Origin: Chloroflexota bacterium
GTDB taxonomy: Bacteria; Chloroflexota; Ktedonobacteria; Ktedonobacterales; Ktedonobacteraceae
Direction of reading: 5' to 3'
Assembly: GCA_027316975.1 (NCBI GenBank)
Contig: DAHVFL010000281.1
Coordinates: 1 to 6,464, forward strand
Length of the DNA stretch: 6,464 nucleotides
Shown: in pieces, positions 4,657 through 6,464 of the stretch
Layout: the number at the start of each line of letters is the position of its first letter
How positions within the stretch are numbered: the first letter of the stretch is position 1
The notes under the pieces: generated by a model
The model's input: the letters and a program-made list of their open reading frames with translations, nothing else
Databases searched by the model: none
Told to the model about the DNA's origin: nothing
Made by a program: the position numbers and the translations under genes

Positions 4657-6464
4657 ATGTATTTATTACCTCACAACATCAATACAGCCTTCGAAGCACT
4701 CTTTGGAGAGGACCCGAACAAAAAAGCAGAGGAGGAGGAAGCGTTCGCCAGTCGCTGGAGAGGAATTGACGAGGCACGTTTCTGGCAAGCTCTTGCCGAG
4801 GGGAGGGGAGCAGATAAGCTTTTAGCCATCTTTGTGATCGGCCATAGCGGAAATCCAGCAGCCATCGCGCCTTTCCTTTCCAGTCCCAATCAAAAGGAGC
4901 GGTGGGCCAGTGCGCTCTGTCTGGGGGAGATAAATGATACATATGCATATCCGTATCTGGAAACAATGCTGATAGAAGGCTTATCCCTCGATCCTGCGAC
5001 CTGGCCTCGTACTCGAGAAGCTCACTGGGAGATGCAGTGGTACGATAATAACCGCATTGTCGCTTTGCAATTGCTAGAGCCGTGGGATGCACCATCCCTG
5101 ATCTCAACCATGCGTCAGGCCTATCAGCGCATGTGGGATCTGGAACAAGTTGGACACCCTCATCTATCAGGCTACGCATATCAAGATGCGCTGATGCATG
5201 CTCTGGGCCAACGGGGAGCTTTTGGATCCTTAACCGGGCTGAACCTTCCTCTTCCCCACCTGAAAATCGCCATGATGCAGCTCGCCCTGGGTTCACTGCG
5301 ACCGAGAACACCTGCGGACGCATTCCAGGCATTGATAGGAGACGAGCGTTTACAAAAAGAGGTAGCGCGTGTCCTGGAACAGCGATTTGGGCTCTCGAAA
5401 GAAGAGCGAGAAGACTGTATCCTGAACTGTTATGAGTATAGTATTGTACGTGAAGCTCCTGAGCAAGAAGATGAGCAAGATGCAGCAGAGGACGAAGAGG
5501 AAGAGGAAGAGCTGGATATCTTTGAGATGGAAGAGGAACTCGGAGAGAGTATTGTTCCGGTCCTTCTCGGTCAGTATCAAGGTCATACTGCTCAAGTAAA
5601 GAGTGTGAGTTGGTCTCCCGATGGAACACACCTCGCTTCGGGAAGTGACGATGCGAGCGTGCGGGTGTGGGAGTGGACGACCGGTAAGACCGTGACGACC
5701 TTCTCTACCCACACGGCGAGCGTGAATGTGGTGGCGTGGTCCCCAGCGGGGCGTTTTATCGCATCAGGGGGGAGTGACAACATGGTGTATGTCTGGGATG
5801 CGTTGACCGGAGAACAAATTACCGCCTACGCGGGCCATTCCGCCTGGATCTCTGCTGGCCTCGCCTGGTCTCCCGATGGCAAGCACCTTGCCTCGGGATC
5901 CTGGGATAATTCAGTGCAAATCTGGGAGGCCTTCTCTGGAAAGACCCTACTCACGTACCACGGCCATAAAGGTATAGTCTGCTCAGTCGCCTGGTCTCCA
6001 GACGGAACGTGCATTGCTTCGGGCGGTGGCTATCCCGAGTGTCTGATTCACATCTGGGACGCCGTTACCGGCAAGAATCTGCTGACCTACCGTGACCATA
6101 TACGAGACATAAAGAAGGAGCGTCCTCTATGGCATATCATCGATCGGGATGCTGAAGAGTGGGCGCGAGGTGCTAGCAGCGTACACAGTCTTTCATGGTC
6201 GCCGGATGGAACATATCTGGCCTCTGCCGGTTTACGCCTTGTCATGCGCGTGTGGAAGGCTGCAACGGGCGAGAACGTCGTCGCTTCTGACAGAACGTGT
6301 GGCCCTCTCGCCTGGTCTCCCGATGGGCAATCTCTTCTATTGGACCATTGGGGAAGGGAGCTAGAGGTGTGGCAGGCGATGACCAATAGAAGAGTTGCCA
6401 GTTATAGTCCGCTAGGGCGTGCGGGGGCGGAAGCATTGGGATGGTCTCCCAATGGAAAATACAT
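4657..6464 (+). CDS. HEAT-like / WD40 repeat protein, 3' end beyond window
   Basis: The frame stays open for 602 codons and runs off the window. Residues about 1-250 look all-helical; 55-110, with I-G-H-S-G-N-P-A-A-I and A-S-A-L-C-L-G-E-I, resemble HEAT/PBS-lyase-type helical repeats. Residues 268-297 form a very acidic linker with six consecutive Glu (280-285). From about 307 there are WD40 blades of about 42 residues: 307-349, 350-391, 392-434, 435-478, 479-544, 545-583 and a cut seventh from 584. Most carry W-S-P-D-G, L-A-S-G and a closing V-x-V-W or I-x-I-W. Blade 5 has an insertion of about 20 residues after Asp480-His481. WD40 propellers are binding platforms, so a scaffold or regulatory role is likely; no enzyme domain is visible in the part seen. 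I see no signal peptide or membrane segment, so it should be cytosolic. GGAGAGG (4638-4644), 12 bases before ATG 4657, supports this start; the frame is open back to 4519, with GTG 4615 and 4600 as alternatives. Confidence 0.9.
   Translation, partial: MYLLPHNINTAFEALFGEDPNKKAEEEEAFASRWRGIDEARFWQALAEGRGADKLLAIFVIGHSGNPAAIAPFLSSPNQKERWASALCLGEINDTYAYPYLETMLIEGLSLDPATWPRTREAHWEMQWYDNNRIVALQLLEPWDAPSLISTMRQAYQRMWDLEQVGHPHLSGYAYQDALMHALGQRGAFGSLTGLNLPLPHLKIAMMQLALGSLRPRTPADAFQALIGDERLQKEVARVLEQRFGLSKEEREDCILNCYEYSIVREAPEQEDEQDAAEDEEEEEELDIFEMEEELGESIVPVLLGQYQGHTAQVKSVSWSPDGTHLASGSDDASVRVWEWTTGKTVTTFSTHTASVNVVAWSPAGRFIASGGSDNMVYVWDALTGEQITAYAGHSAWISAGLAWSPDGKHLASGSWDNSVQIWEAFSGKTLLTYHGHKGIVCSVAWSPDGTCIASGGGYPECLIHIWDAVTGKNLLTYRDHIRDIKKERPLWHIIDRDAEEWARGASSVHSLSWSPDGTYLASAGLRLVMRVWKAATGENVVASDRTCGPLAWSPDGQSLLLDHWGRELEVWQAMTNRRVASYSPLGRAGAEALGWSPNGKY
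5860..5879 (+). repeat. Exact 20-bp direct repeat in WD40 blades, copy 1
   Basis: This 20-bp stretch, coding L-A-W-S-P-D-G in blade 3, is identical to 6307-6326 in blade 6, 447 bp (149 codons) downstream. It reflects recent copying or conversion among blades, or strong codon preference in the repeat core. Confidence 0.8.
6307..6326 (+). repeat. Exact 20-bp direct repeat in WD40 blades, copy 2
   Basis: Second copy of the 20-bp blade core found at 5860-5879, in the same reading frame. The two copies could recombine and remove or add about three blades' worth of sequence. Confidence 0.8.

Noticed and set aside
4494..4769. 91-codon plus-strand frame with TTG start in the hairpin-rich gap
   Set aside because: No ribosome site at proper distance (the GGAGAG is 19 bases upstream), unrecognised product, and it overlaps the start of the HEAT/WD40 gene by 113 bp.
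4679..5629. 316-codon open frame antisense to the HEAT/WD40 gene
   Set aside because: The plus strand codes clear WD40 blades and an acidic linker; the antisense product has no domain and no ribosome site that I can see.

Overview
The window looks like chromosomal DNA from a moderately GC-rich bacterium with bacterial Shine-Dalgarno sites. Two separate loci coding WD40 repeats of the W-S-P-D-G type, next to ordinary housekeeping genes, suggest Chloroflexota, possibly the Ktedonobacteria. This placement rests on protein style alone and is tentative. I see no tRNA, rRNA, CRISPR array, transposase or phage gene.

Layout from left to right: (1) the 3' two thirds of an aldo/keto reductase gene on the plus strand, cut by the window edge, ending at 595; (2) an AT-richer remnant of a WD40-repeat gene on the minus strand (about 606-887), squeezed between two stop codons; (3) a complete fold-type I PLP-dependent aminotransferase on the minus strand (888-2273); (4) a 219-bp divergent promoter region holding a perfect 22-bp inverted repeat with a 3-nt loop and two weaker palindromes; (5) a complete htpG (Hsp90 chaperone) on the plus strand (2493-4373); (6) a 283-bp gap packed with consecutive short hairpins (4424-4627); (7) a large plus-strand gene starting at 4657 and still open at the window end. 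It codes for a helical, HEAT-like N-terminal part, a very acidic linker and a WD40 propeller.

The genes do not form an obvious pathway. The aminotransferase and htpG are divergently transcribed and share an intergenic region. The reductase points toward the aminotransferase, with the WD40 remnant lying between their 3' ends. The HEAT/WD40 protein lies downstream of htpG on the same strand, but the hairpin-rich gap and a candidate extended -10 promoter suggest its own transcription unit.

The least explained parts are the chain of hairpins before the HEAT/WD40 gene, the long perfect inverted repeat between the divergent genes, and the WD40 remnant that continues the aminotransferase reading frame after one TAG stop.
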